DNA of 64,000 nt from Ruegeria sp. HKCCD8929. Its GTDB lineage: Bacteria > Pseudomonadota > Alphaproteobacteria > Rhodobacterales > Rhodobacteraceae. The stretch is taken from assembly GCF_013031405.1 (NCBI RefSeq), contig NZ_WPZY01000001.1, positions 434,001-498,000 of the forward strand, written 5' to 3'. Shown here in pieces: positions 10,250 to 18,877 of the stretch. Numbering within the stretch: the stretch's first letter is position 1; every line of letters begins with the position of its first letter. Position numbers and translations under genes: made by a program. The notes under the pieces are model-generated. The model was not told the DNA's origin. It did not search any database and saw nothing but the letters and a program-made list of their open reading frames with translations.

Positions 10250-11159
10250 AGCGCACCCTCGGATCGAGAACGGCGTAGAGAAGGTCGACGATCAGGTTGA
10301 AGATCACCACGAACAGGGCGACGATCACCACCGTGCCCATCACCAGCGTATAGTCGCGGTTGAGCGCGCCGATCACGAAATAGCGGCCAATCCCGGGCAG
10401 GTTGAACACCTGCTCGACCACGATCGAGCCCGTCAGCAGCGCTGCGGCTGCAGGGCCTAGATAGCTGACCGCAGGCAGGATCGCGGCGCGCAGCGCGTGT
10501 TTGACCACCACCATGCGGTTCGGCAGGCCATAGGCGCGGGCGGTGCGCACATGGTCGGACCTGAGCGCCTCGATCATCGAGCCGCGGATCAACCGGGTGA
10601 CCACCGCGACCTGTGGCAGCGCAAGCGCGATCACCGGCAGGATCATCTGGTTCCATTGCCCCCAGCCTTGCGCGGGTAGCCAACTGAGCATCACCGCAAA
10701 GACCAGCGACAGCACCGGCGCGACTACGAAGTTCGGAACCGTGATGCCGAACGTGGCAATCGCGATCACGCCGAAATCGGTTCGCGTGTTCTGGCGCAGT
10801 GCCGCAAGCGATCCCAGCGCGGCGCCAATGACCAGCGCCAGAAACAGCGCGGTTGCGCCCAGTTGCATCGAGATCGGCAGACCTTCCGCCAGGATTTCAT
10901 GCACCCGTTTGTCCCGGTAGATGAAGGACGGGCCCATATCGCCCTGGAACAGGTTGCCAAGATAGATCGCGTATTGCTGCCAGAGCGGCTTATCGAGGCC
11001 GAAAGTGGCATTGAGGTTCGCCATCACCGTCGCCTCAAGCGTGCGCTCCTGATCGAACGGGCCGCCGGGGGCGACGCGCATCATGAAAAACGCAGCGGTG
11101 ACGATGATAAACAGCGTGGGAATGGCGGAGAGAAGCCGCCGCAGTGCGTAGCTGAGCAT
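10242..11159 (-). CDS. Peptide ABC transporter permease (OppB-like)
   Basis: A 305-residue integral membrane protein. The start MLSYALRRLLSAIPTLFIIVTAAFFMMRVAPGGPF is the hallmark of OppB/DppB permeases. TFGLDKPLWQQYAIYLGNLFQGDMGPSF is the conserved region after TM1, and RTARAYGLPNRMVVVKHALRAAILP is the cytoplasmic EAA loop that docks on the ATPase. The C-terminus (DLLYAVLDPRVRYD) is standard. It forms the channel with the OppC-like partner encoded immediately downstream. Confidence 0.92.
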   Translation of the reverse strand: MLSYALRRLLSAIPTLFIIVTAAFFMMRVAPGGPFDQERTLEATVMANLNATFGLDKPLWQQYAIYLGNLFQGDMGPSFIYRDKRVHEILAEGLPISMQLGATALFLALVIGAALGSLAALRQNTRTDFGVIAIATFGITVPNFVVAPVLSLVFAVMLSWLPAQGWGQWNQMILPVIALALPQVAVVTRLIRGSMIEALRSDHVRTARAYGLPNRMVVVKHALRAAILPAVSYLGPAAAALLTGSIVVEQVFNLPGIGRYFVIGALNRDYTLVMGTVVIVALFVVIFNLIVDLLYAVLDPRVRYD

Positions 11160-11190
11160 CGGATTGGCCGAGGGGTCAGAGGAAAGAAAT

Positions 11191-11215
11191 GGCGCCGGGA
11201 GTTTGGCCCGGCGCC
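11191..11215 (-). terminator. Intercistronic hairpin between oppA-like and oppB-like genes
   Basis: GGCGCCGGG (11191-11199) and CCCGGCGCC (11207-11215) form a perfect 9-bp GC stem with a 7-base loop, right after the stop of the binding-protein gene on the minus strand. No U-tract follows. As in many binding-protein operons, it probably stabilises the upstream message or partly terminates. Confidence 0.65.
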
Positions 11216-11226
11216 GGATCAGGCGC

Positions 11227-12813
11227 TTATTCCGAGATGCTCAGATAGCGCGAGGCGTGTACGTTCTGGATGTTGTCCTCCCAGCCTTGCAGCTTGGGCG
11301 ACACCAGCGACCGCGACGAGTAGTACAGCAGCGGGATGAACGGCAGATCACGCATGAACAGACCTTCGGCCTGTTTCAGGATCTCGGCGCGCGCTTCGAG
11401 ATCGGTCTCGGCAGCGGCATCGTCCATCAGCTTGTCATATTCGGCGTTGTCGTAATTGGCATAGTTGAAGCCATCATTGTCCGACTCGACCATGAACAGG
11501 AAGTTTTGCGGGTCGGAATAGTCGCCGATCCAGCCTGCACGGGCCACGTCGAAATCACCCTTGTCGCGCAGATGTGCGTAGTGGGCCGAGGCGTCACGCA
11601 CATTGAATTCGACATTCACACCCAGATTGGCCCACATATCCGCAATCGCGGTTGCGGCATTCTTGTGGTTTTCCGAGGTGTTATACATCAGCTCGATGGT
11701 GACCGGGCTGTCGGGTGAGATGCCCTTGGCGGCCAGAATCTCGGCGGCCTTGTCCTCGCGATCCAGCATCGACATGCCGAAATACTCGGTCTCGGGCGAG
11801 CCGCCGGTGTAGTTGCCGATCCCGGGCGGCACGAAGCTTTGTGCCGGAACCATGGTGCTCTGGAAGATCTCTTCGGCCAGGAACTCACGGTCGATGGCCA
11901 TCGACAGGGCCTGACGCACTTCGGGGTCTGCCAGCACTTCGTCCTGGTGGTTCAGCGCGTAGTAATAAGTGCCCAGATACGGGGCCACGCGCACCGCATC
12001 GCCATGCTCGTCCTTCAGACGTGCGATGTCTTCGGCGGGCAGGTCCGAGCAGCTGTGCACTTCGCCCGCTTCCCAGGCGCGCACGCAGGTGGCGCGATCC
12101 TCAAAAGGCAGGTAGTTCACCTCGTCCAGCGCCACGTTGTCAGCGCCGTGGAAGTTCGGGTTCTTTTCCAGAACGATCTTGTCGTTCAGGATGTTCGATT
12201 TCAGCGTGAATGCGCCGTTCGACACCATGTTGCCGGGCTGCACGAAATCGGCGCCATGCGCCTCGACCGAGGCCGGATGCACCGGCAGGCCGGTCTGGTG
12301 GGTCAGCAGTTCGATGAAGAACGGGGTGGCCTGTGCCAGCGTGATTTCCAGCGTCTTGTCGTCGATTGCCTTCACGCCCATCTCGGAGGCATCGGCCTCA
12401 CCCTTGTTGACGGCTTCGGCATTCTGGATCGGGTATAGGATATTGGCGTATTTCGCGCCAGTCTCGGGCTTCATGATCCGCTGCAGCGAATAGACGAAGT
12501 CCTGCGCGGTTACCGGATCGCCATTGGACCAGTTCGCATCCTGACGCAGCTTGAAAGTGTAGACCAGACCGTCATCGGTCACTTCCCATTCTTCGGCAAC
12601 GCCGGGCGTCACCTCGGCGGCAGGTGTGTAGACCACCAGCCCCTCGTAGAGATCACGCAGAATGTTGGCTTCTGCGACGGTTGAGGTCTTGTGCTGGTCA
12701 AGCGTTTCGGGGTTACCGTCATTGCCCCGCATGTATGTGGCCGCAGAGGCAGCTGTTCCCAATCCGGCGACAATCGTCGCGGACAGGAGCATCGATTTTA
12801 TGGATGTCATCAT
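11227..12813 (-). CDS. Peptide ABC transporter substrate-binding protein (OppA-like)
   Basis: About 528 residues of SBP family 5. From the ATG at 12813 the protein begins MMTSIKSMLLSATIVAGLGTAASA, a good Sec signal peptide, and GGGAGGGAG stands just upstream. The ORF extension to 12846 is not needed. Family 5 landmarks are GNPETLDQHKTSTVAEANILRDLYEGLV, DPVTAQDFVYSLQRIMKP, NHQDEVLADPEVRQALSMAIDREFL and the late DFDVARAGWIGDYSDPQNFL. It supplies the specificity of the importer encoded downstream, and the substrate is probably an oligopeptide. The 268 bases upstream (12814-13081) hold the presumed promoter and no gene. Confidence 0.92.
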   Translation of the reverse strand: MMTSIKSMLLSATIVAGLGTAASAATYMRGNDGNPETLDQHKTSTVAEANILRDLYEGLVVYTPAAEVTPGVAEEWEVTDDGLVYTFKLRQDANWSNGDPVTAQDFVYSLQRIMKPETGAKYANILYPIQNAEAVNKGEADASEMGVKAIDDKTLEITLAQATPFFIELLTHQTGLPVHPASVEAHGADFVQPGNMVSNGAFTLKSNILNDKIVLEKNPNFHGADNVALDEVNYLPFEDRATCVRAWEAGEVHSCSDLPAEDIARLKDEHGDAVRVAPYLGTYYYALNHQDEVLADPEVRQALSMAIDREFLAEEIFQSTMVPAQSFVPPGIGNYTGGSPETEYFGMSMLDREDKAAEILAAKGISPDSPVTIELMYNTSENHKNAATAIADMWANLGVNVEFNVRDASAHYAHLRDKGDFDVARAGWIGDYSDPQNFLFMVESDNDGFNYANYDNAEYDKLMDDAAAETDLEARAEILKQAEGLFMRDLPFIPLLYYSSRSLVSPKLQGWEDNIQNVHASRYLSISE

Positions 12814-13081
12814 GAGATCTCCCTCCCTGGAAGCGAGTTGATGCACAACCGTACAGCCGCCAATTCGCGAACTTCAAGCGGCTTCGTCAGGTCAAGTCGA
12901 ATTGGCGGATTATGTCGGTTTATCGCGTAGAATTGACATTTTAGAAGGTTGCGCCCGTCAGTTTGAGTAATTTTCGCGACAGTCCGATTGGTCCGCAGCT
13001 GCCCGCCGCCCAAGACGGCCGCTCTCGCTCAGATTGCAAGGCGATTCGAATTTCGGCAGATCGTGTGCCGGAGGCATTGTT

Positions 13082-14110
13082 TCACGTATCCGCATTTTCC
13101 GCCGTGATCGTACGGTCCAGGATCAGGCGAAATTGTTTGGCACCTGCGTCCAACCCGAGGTCGATATGCGGCGTTTTTGCGTGCTTCATGCCCAGATGCA
13201 CCTTTTCCAGAACCTCCCGGTCCTCGTTGAACGCCATATACGCACCTTCGTTCATGAACTCGGAGATTTCGCGATTGTCCGGATCGGAATTCCGATGCTG
13301 GAACCAGAAGTAACGGGTCCGATCCTCATCAATCGGCGTCATGAAGTTGTACGAGATGTTGATGAAGGTCTCTTCCACCGGCGCCTTGTCGTACCCGCCG
13401 GTGCCGACCGGCGTATAGACCGACTTGTTCAGCCCAATTGCGGGCAAGGACATTTCGTAGTGCTGTAGGCGGTCGCAATCGCCATCAAAGCGCACCAGCT
13501 TGGAGTAGTAGGGCGAGGGCGGCTTGTTCTCAATCCAGCGCGACACCACAACGCCTCGATCGGTCTTTGCGACATTGAGCGGTTCGTCATCGGTGCCTGC
13601 CCCGGCAAAGGAACTGACATGCACCCAGGCGACATGGCTGGGGTCCAATAAGTTGTCGCAGATCCACAGATAATGGCAGTCGATATCCAGCACGCCACCA
13701 TCGGTCAGGCCCCAGCTTGGGTCGTCGAAATTCTCGATGGGGAATATCGTGTCGGGATCGGCCAGCTCGGGATCGCCCATCCAGATCCAGAGCAGCCGGT
13801 AGCGATCCACAACCGGGTACGAGCGGACCACCGCCCGGCGTGGAACGGCGGCCTGCTGGGTCGGCGCGGCGACGCAGGCCCCCGAACAGTCGAAGGTCAG
13901 CCCGTGATAGCCGCATTCCACATGATCGCCCTTCAGGTTGCCGTCCGACAGGGGCAGTTTTCGGTGCGGACAGGCATCCTCAAGCGCGACCGGAGTTCCA
14001 TCCTCCTGACGGTAAAGCACGATGTTGTCGCCCAGAAAGGTCTCGGCCTTCAGGCTGCGGCCGATGTCTTTACTCCACGCAGCGACGTACCAGCAATTTT
14101 TCAGAAACAT
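13082..14110 (-). CDS. Rieske non-heme iron oxygenase, alpha subunit (VanA-like O/N-demethylase type)
   Basis: A 342-residue oxygenase of the vanillate-demethylase branch. The Rieske 2Fe-2S ligands appear as CPHRKLPLSDGNLKGDHVECGYHG (about 47-70). The mononuclear iron site is seen as CDNLLDPSHVAWVH (about 150-163), with the D-x2-H-x4-H pattern. The start MFLKNCWYVAAWSKDI is typical of VanA-like proteins, and GGGAGAGG precedes it. Such enzymes hydroxylate or demethylate small aromatic or N-methyl substrates and need a reductase, which is not encoded beside it. The Rieske ferredoxin at 17438 could serve as electron carrier. It is downstream of, and on the same strand as, the LysR gene. Confidence 0.85.
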   Translation of the reverse strand: MFLKNCWYVAAWSKDIGRSLKAETFLGDNIVLYRQEDGTPVALEDACPHRKLPLSDGNLKGDHVECGYHGLTFDCSGACVAAPTQQAAVPRRAVVRSYPVVDRYRLLWIWMGDPELADPDTIFPIENFDDPSWGLTDGGVLDIDCHYLWICDNLLDPSHVAWVHVSSFAGAGTDDEPLNVAKTDRGVVVSRWIENKPPSPYYSKLVRFDGDCDRLQHYEMSLPAIGLNKSVYTPVGTGGYDKAPVEETFINISYNFMTPIDEDRTRYFWFQHRNSDPDNREISEFMNEGAYMAFNEDREVLEKVHLGMKHAKTPHIDLGLDAGAKQFRLILDRTITAENADT

Positions 14111-14206
14111 CTGCGCCCTCTCCCATTTGTCCGGTGGCTGGACGCAGTATTGGGCAGGGGCAAGGGGTGATCCATGCCAGAATGATTATACTGTGCATTA
14201 GCAGTG

Positions 14207-15145
14207 CTAATTCAAAACACACGCTGGGTCCGGAATGTCGGGTTGAGCCTGAACTTCGGAGTGAATCCAGGACAGAAATTCTGCGACCTTGCCGCTATCA
14301 TCCGTTTCACGCCGGCGCACAAGCCAATAGGACAAAGGTGACTTTGTGACCTCGGGGAAAGGCCGAACCAGCCGTCCATCACAGAGCGCGTCAATGACCA
14401 AAGGTTCCCGGCCAAGTGCGACACCCAACCCTTCGATGGCGGCCTGAACCACCATGTTCGACTGACCCAACCGCCGGGTTCGCAGATTGGGAGGCAGGGT
14501 CGCGCCAACCTCACGCGCCCAAAAATCCCACGTCGGATTGGACATGCCGAAATCCAGGTTTTCATCTTGCAAAAGCGTGTAATTGGCCAGGTCTGCAACG
14601 CTACGCAGCGCATTTGCCCCCTCAAGCATCGAGGGGGCGCAGACCGGGAACAGTCGTTCTTCCATCAATCGCTCGACATGGTATCCGGGGTTGTTGCCCA
14701 GGCCGTAGCGGATACCGATATCGGCGTTCAGGCCCGAAAAAGGGCGCTGACCGGTATCGGTCGCAATTGAAATCGACAGATGTGGATGGGCGAGGTCGAA
14801 CCGCAAAAGACGGGGGAAAAGCCAGGTAAAGGCAAAGCCCGGCAGGCAACTGATCGTCACCGTCTGGGCATCCCGATGCCGATCCCGGATCGCCTCGCAG
14901 ACATTCGATATTCGCCCCAAACCTTCGGAAATTGCCTGTGCCAGCTGCTCGCCCTCGCGTGTCGGCATGGACTGGCGGGCCCCCCGCATCAGCAAGTCCT
15001 GCCCCAACCATTCTTCTAAAGCCTTCACGTGTTGGCTGACGGCGCTCTGACTGACGCCCAACTCGGCAGCGGCGGTGGAAAAACTGGTGTGGCGCACAAC
15101 CGCCTCGAATGCGCGCAGGGCAGAGTAGGGCAGATTGATGATCAT
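14207..15145 (-). CDS. LysR family transcriptional regulator (GcvA-like)
   Basis: About 312 residues from the ATG at 15145 (MIINLPYSALRAFEAVVRH), which places a palindromic site just upstream; a longer frame reaches 15181. The N-terminal HTH reads SFSTAAAELGVSQSAVSQHVKALEEWLGQDLLMR. The substrate-binding domain has GLNADIGIRYGLGNNPG and AIEGLGVALGREPLV, typical of GcvA-type LysR proteins. It lies between the Rieske oxygenase gene (same strand) and the divergent M29-like gene, so it probably controls both. The inducer is unknown. Confidence 0.88.
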   Translation of the reverse strand: MIINLPYSALRAFEAVVRHTSFSTAAAELGVSQSAVSQHVKALEEWLGQDLLMRGARQSMPTREGEQLAQAISEGLGRISNVCEAIRDRHRDAQTVTISCLPGFAFTWLFPRLLRFDLAHPHLSISIATDTGQRPFSGLNADIGIRYGLGNNPGYHVERLMEERLFPVCAPSMLEGANALRSVADLANYTLLQDENLDFGMSNPTWDFWAREVGATLPPNLRTRRLGQSNMVVQAAIEGLGVALGREPLVIDALCDGRLVRPFPEVTKSPLSYWLVRRRETDDSGKVAEFLSWIHSEVQAQPDIPDPACVLN

Positions 15146-15156
15146 ATAAGTGACGC

Positions 15157-15171
15157 TAATGTCAAACATTA
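15157..15171. promoter_or_regulatory. Candidate LysR operator
   Basis: TAATGT-CAA-ACATTA is a perfect interrupted palindrome (6-base arms) in the short gap between the divergent LysR gene and the M29-like gene. Its AT-rich dyad fits the general LysR recognition pattern. Being 12 bases from the chosen LysR start, it would allow autorepression. Confidence 0.5.
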
Positions 15172-15236
15172 TGACTTTCAACTGGTTCCATTGATGTCGT
15201 CAGCGATAATTGCTTTGCAATTTCGCTGGAAAAAAA

Positions 15237-16325
15237 ATGTCTGACATCACGCCCGAGCGCGGTGCGCGCAATCTGCTTTTGAACTGTGCCAAGGCGCAGC
15301 CGGGCGATCGCCTGCTGATCGCTTATGAGCCGCCCGAATACGGGTATTTCGACAGCGACGCTGTGGACTGCGTGGCGTGTCAGGCCCGCGAGCTGGGGCT
15401 GCATGTCGAAACCGTTGATGTAGGGTTTGACCCGCACACTCCACATTTGACCCCAACCCTGCTGCACCAGTTCGAGGCGGCCGACATCATCCTGTTTCTA
15501 GCCCGCCTCGGCGATCAGCTGCGGTTTTCCGACATGCCTCAAGGCAAGAAGATCATTGTCAGTTTCGCGGTAAATCGCGCCCTGTTCGGGTCCGGTTTCT
15601 CCAACGGGCATCACGATGCCTTCATGGAGATCAAGCATGCCATCAACACTGTTCTGAACGAGGCCGAGGCGGTCCACCTGACCTGTCCGGCGGGCACCGA
15701 TGTGACAGGGCGGCCCGAGATGAACCTGCGGCCCGAGGGCGATACTTCGATCCTGCGTTTTCCGATGTCGGTCTTCACGCCGGTCCCGGCACATAGCTTT
15801 TCGGGGAGGGTCGCGCTGTCGGGGTTCCTGACCGGCACCGGGTCGAAATACTACGACGATTACACCATCCAATTCGACGGTCCCGTCCACGCCCTAATGC
15901 AGTCGGGTCGCCTGACCGGTTTTGAGGGTTCCGCGAAAGATGTGGCGAGGGCCAATGCCCATTACGATCGGGTGGCGTCGCTGTTCGGTATCGACCGGAA
16001 CTTCGTGCACTCCTGGCACGCGGGCATCCACCCAGGCTGTGGCTATCCGTGGGACATGCGTGAGAATTTCGAGCGTTGGGGCGGCTCGGCCTTTGGTAAT
16101 CCGCGCATCCTGCACTTTCACACATGCGGCGCTTATGCGCCGGGTGAGATCAGCTGGAACGTCATCGACCCGACCATCGTGATCGACGGGGTGACCTATT
16201 GGGAACGCGGCGTGTTCCATGCCGAACGGCTGCCGGACGGTCCCGAAATTCTGGGCAAATACCCCTGCGCCGCCGCGTTGTTCGAACACCCGGACTGGGA
16301 TATCGGGTTTCGCGCCGTCGGCTAG
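15237..16325 (+). CDS. M29 aminopeptidase-like / NicX-like metalloenzyme
   Basis: About 362 residues from the ATG at 15237. The early segment GARNLLLNCAKAQPGDRLLIAYEPPEYGYFDSD and the later TCPAGTDVTGRPEMNLRP resemble the M29 (aminopeptidase T) fold. That fold also includes the ring-cleaving iron enzyme NicX (2,5-dihydroxypyridine dioxygenase). Candidate metal ligands are in HSWHAGIHPGCGYPW (about 255-270) and ILHFHTCG (about 290). Divergence from a LysR-controlled Rieske oxygenase gene supports a catabolic rather than a protein-degrading role. Peptidase versus dioxygenase cannot be settled by eye. Confidence 0.55.
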   Translation: MSDITPERGARNLLLNCAKAQPGDRLLIAYEPPEYGYFDSDAVDCVACQARELGLHVETVDVGFDPHTPHLTPTLLHQFEAADIILFLARLGDQLRFSDMPQGKKIIVSFAVNRALFGSGFSNGHHDAFMEIKHAINTVLNEAEAVHLTCPAGTDVTGRPEMNLRPEGDTSILRFPMSVFTPVPAHSFSGRVALSGFLTGTGSKYYDDYTIQFDGPVHALMQSGRLTGFEGSAKDVARANAHYDRVASLFGIDRNFVHSWHAGIHPGCGYPWDMRENFERWGGSAFGNPRILHFHTCGAYAPGEISWNVIDPTIVIDGVTYWERGVFHAERLPDGPEILGKYPCAAALFEHPDWDIGFRAVG

Positions 16326-16381
16326 GCCCGCGCAGTCGCACGCTTGATCGAATCGCGCAAGGGCGACAAAATCCTTGATTA

Positions 16382-16407
16382 ATGGGGCCGAGACGAACCG
16401 GCCCCAT
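16382..16407 (+). terminator. Terminator-like hairpin after the M29-like gene
   Basis: ATGGGGCCG (16382-16390) pairs perfectly with CGGCCCCAT (16399-16407) around an 8-base loop, 56 bases after the stop codon. There is no T-tract. It separates the M29-like gene from the desaturase gene. Confidence 0.5.
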
Positions 16408-16487
16408 GGTGCGGAGCACTCCCGTCTCCGGCGCCGGTGCCGCAAGATCGACAATGACTCGCACCGGCATGAAATACGAGAAATCAC

Positions 16488-17441
16488 ATGACAGACGCAA
16501 TCGTCACGCCGCTGACTCAGGCTTTGGCCGAGGGAAAGCTATCGCGCGAGGAGCTGAAGACATTCATGCAGCGCTCGGACGGACCGGCGCTGCGCAAGCT
16601 GGTGCTATGGGTACTGGTTCTGGCCGCAACCACCACGCTGATCACACTGGCCTGGGAAAGCTGGCTGATCTGGCCCGCCATGTTCCTTCAGGGGGCCGTG
16701 CTGGTGCATCACTTTTCCCTGCAGCACGAATGCGTGCACTACACGGTGTTCCGGACCCGCAAGCTGAATGACATCGTGGGCCAGATTTGCGGCCTTATCA
16801 TCATGCTGCCGCACCGGTTCTTTCGCTACGAGCATTGCGACCACCATACCTATACGCAGCTGACTGGCGACGACCCCGAACTGATCCCGTTGCCCAAAAG
16901 CCTTGGCGAATACCTGCTCTATCTCTCGGCGCTGCCTTACTGGAAAGGCAAGTTCACCGAAGTGTTCCGTCATGCAAGGGGCCAACTTTCCGAGGCAGAG
17001 TTGCGGTTCATTCCCAAGGTCGAACATGCAGCTGTCTATCGTGACTCGCGGATGATGCTGGCGATCTATGCCGCGCTGCTCATTGGGATGGCGGTGACCG
17101 GCTGGTGGGGTCTGATTTGGTACTGGATCATCCCAATGATCCTGGGCGAACCGGTGATGCGCTTCGTACGCATGACCGAACATGTCGGGCGTCCGACGGT
17201 GCCGCAGATGCACGAGAACACCCGCACCAATCTGGTCTCGGCGCCATGGCGGTTTCTGTGCTGGAACATGAATTACCACGCCGAGCATCACTATGTTGCT
17301 TCGGTGCCCTATCACGCGCTGCCCCGGCTGCACAAAAAGCTGCGCGATCACATCTATGTAGAGCCGCGCGGCTATCTGGGTGCGCATCTGGATATTCTGC
17401 GTCAGATCCTCGGTCGCTCTGCAAAGAGGGCAGAGGCATGA
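16488..17441 (+). CDS. Membrane fatty-acid-desaturase family protein
   Basis: A 317-residue membrane di-iron protein. The three histidine boxes are present: HHFSLQHECVHY (about 78-89), HCDHHTYTQ (about 119-127) and NMNYHAEHHYV (about 261-271). Hydrophobic segments near 37-75, 98-110 and 185-215 match the usual topology. The superfamily includes acyl desaturases, carotenoid hydroxylases and alkane/xylene-type hydroxylases. Because the next gene, overlapping by four bases, encodes a small Rieske ferredoxin, this enzyme probably takes electrons from it. Whether it desaturates lipid or hydroxylates a catabolic substrate is open. Confidence 0.82.
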   Translation: MTDAIVTPLTQALAEGKLSREELKTFMQRSDGPALRKLVLWVLVLAATTTLITLAWESWLIWPAMFLQGAVLVHHFSLQHECVHYTVFRTRKLNDIVGQICGLIIMLPHRFFRYEHCDHHTYTQLTGDDPELIPLPKSLGEYLLYLSALPYWKGKFTEVFRHARGQLSEAELRFIPKVEHAAVYRDSRMMLAIYAALLIGMAVTGWWGLIWYWIIPMILGEPVMRFVRMTEHVGRPTVPQMHENTRTNLVSAPWRFLCWNMNYHAEHHYVASVPYHALPRLHKKLRDHIYVEPRGYLGAHLDILRQILGRSAKRAEA

Positions 17442-17761
17442 ACATCGCGGCAGAGAAACCCTGGCGGGATGTGATCGGTCTGTCCGAATTGGAGCAGAAC
17501 TGGGTGACCCGGGTGCAGATCGGCGCGCGCAAACTGGCCATCTATGACACGCCCAGCGGGATCTACGCCTCGCTGGCGCTGTGCAACCATGGCGGGGCCG
17601 ATCTGTGCGACGGTTATTTCGACGGCCACGTGATCGAGTGCCCTTTGCATCAGGGCGCGTTCGACGTGCGCGACGGCAAGCCGGTCTCGGCCCCTGCAAC
17701 GCGGGCGATGCGGGTGTTTCCTACGCGGGTCGAAAACGGCATGGTGCAGGTCAGGATTTGA
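17438..17761 (+). CDS. Rieske-type 2Fe-2S ferredoxin
   Basis: A 107-residue protein starting at the ATG of an ATGA overlap with the desaturase stop, so the two are translationally coupled. The cluster ligands are CNHGGADLCDGYFDGHVIECPLHQG (about 43-67), the C-x-H and C-x2-H arrangement of soluble Rieske ferredoxins such as NdoA/BphF-like carriers. PVSAPATRAMRVFPTRVENGMVQVRI is the usual C-terminal strand set. It most likely delivers electrons to the desaturase-family enzyme, and possibly to the Rieske oxygenase at 13082-14110. No ferredoxin reductase is encoded nearby. Confidence 0.88.
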   Translation: MNIAAEKPWRDVIGLSELEQNWVTRVQIGARKLAIYDTPSGIYASLALCNHGGADLCDGYFDGHVIECPLHQGAFDVRDGKPVSAPATRAMRVFPTRVENGMVQVRI

Positions 17762-17776
17762 CGCGGCCTGCCGTTG

Positions 17777-18706
17777 TCAGATCAGCGGCAGCAGGATGTA
17801 AAGCGACAGCGGGATCGTGAGTAGGGCGGCGAGGGTCTGAAGCGTGACAATCGCCGCCATCAGCGGCGCATCCCCACCCAGTTGGCGCGCATAGGTATAG
17901 GCTGTGACACCGGTCGGCACCAAAGAATAGACCAATGCGATCTCAAGGGTATCTTCGGGCAGGCCCAGGGTCAGGCCGATGGCCAAAGTGACCGCCGGGT
18001 AAACCAGCAGCTTGCCGATAAAGGCCAATGCCAGCGGAGTAACACTGGCAGCCATCGCCCGCACCCGCAGATTGGCACCAACAGCAAGCAGCGTTATCGG
18101 AAGCGCCGCGGCCCCCAGAATTCCGGTCATCTCGTGCAATACCGGAACCTCCTGATCGACGAACCGGTTGGCGAGCAGGGCAAGCGAGATCGAGATGATA
18201 TGCGGATTGCGCGCAAGGTCCCGCAGGATTGCCAGAGGCAAGCTGCCGCGCCTGCCGGGTTGCAAGGCGGTCACCATCAAGACGACGATGGTGACGTTGG
18301 TAACCGGGATCAGGATGGCCGAGGCGAGAATTGCGGTTTCAAACCCCTGCGGACCGAACAGGTTTGCCGCCAATGCCAACCCGATGAACGAATTGTGGCG
18401 CGCCGCCCCTTGCAGCACCGAGGTCGCTCTGGCAGGCGGGTATCCCATAACACGGCTGGCAATCAGCGCAAAGATCACCGCTGCCGCGAGCCCGCCCAAC
18501 AACGTAAGAGCATAATCGCTGAGCGCTGCACTGCTCAACGACGCCACCGAGATCTTGTTGAACATCAGGCAGGGCATCAGCACCCAGTAGACCAGTTTGT
18601 CGTTGAGGTTCCAGAACTCGGTGCTGGGAATGCCGCCCCGGCGCAGCAGATGGCCAAGCGCGATGATCAAAAAGATCGGCAAGATCGAGGTGAGGATGGC
18701 GAACAT
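17777..18706 (-). CDS. AEC (auxin efflux carrier) family transporter
   Basis: A 309-residue membrane protein with about ten hydrophobic segments. It begins MFAILTSILPIFLIIALGHLLRRGG and shows the characteristic NSFIGLALAANLFG segment in the middle and LVYSLVPTGVTAYTYARQLGGDAPLMAAIVTLQT near the end. Bacterial AEC proteins move dicarboxylates, amino acids or other organic anions. It is convergent to the Rieske ferredoxin gene (15 bases between stops) and is separated from ridA by the palindromic repeat at 18773-18877, so it is probably transcribed on its own. Confidence 0.85.
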   Translation of the reverse strand: MFAILTSILPIFLIIALGHLLRRGGIPSTEFWNLNDKLVYWVLMPCLMFNKISVASLSSAALSDYALTLLGGLAAAVIFALIASRVMGYPPARATSVLQGAARHNSFIGLALAANLFGPQGFETAILASAILIPVTNVTIVVLMVTALQPGRRGSLPLAILRDLARNPHIISISLALLANRFVDQEVPVLHEMTGILGAAALPITLLAVGANLRVRAMAASVTPLALAFIGKLLVYPAVTLAIGLTLGLPEDTLEIALVYSLVPTGVTAYTYARQLGGDAPLMAAIVTLQTLAALLTIPLSLYILLPLI

Positions 18707-18772
18707 GGGCGGTCTCGGTCAGAGATGTGGTTCCGATTGCCATAGGACGATCTGGTGGGATTGGCGAGGCTC

Positions 18773-18877
18773 TATAGCACTTCGCAAAATACTTGAATCA
18801 CCAAACGCTGCCTGAAATCAAAGATTTTAAAGCGTTAGGTGATGTTGGTTGTGTGGAGTTTTTTGCGAAGTGCTCTA
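18773..18877. repeat. Nested palindromic element (MITE-like), 105 bp
   Basis: The ends TATAGCACTTCGCAAAA (18773-18789) and TTTTGCGAAGTGCTCTA (18861-18877) are inverted repeats with one mismatch in 17. Inside, ATCACCAAACGCT (18797-18809) pairs with AGCGTTAGGTGAT (18831-18843) with one mismatch, and AAATC-AAA-GATTT (18815-18827) sits at the centre. All three share nearly the same axis, so the element can fold almost completely. Such architecture is typical of a miniature inverted-repeat element. The right end overlaps the ridA stop codon (TAG at 18877-18875). No other copy was seen in this window. Confidence 0.6.
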
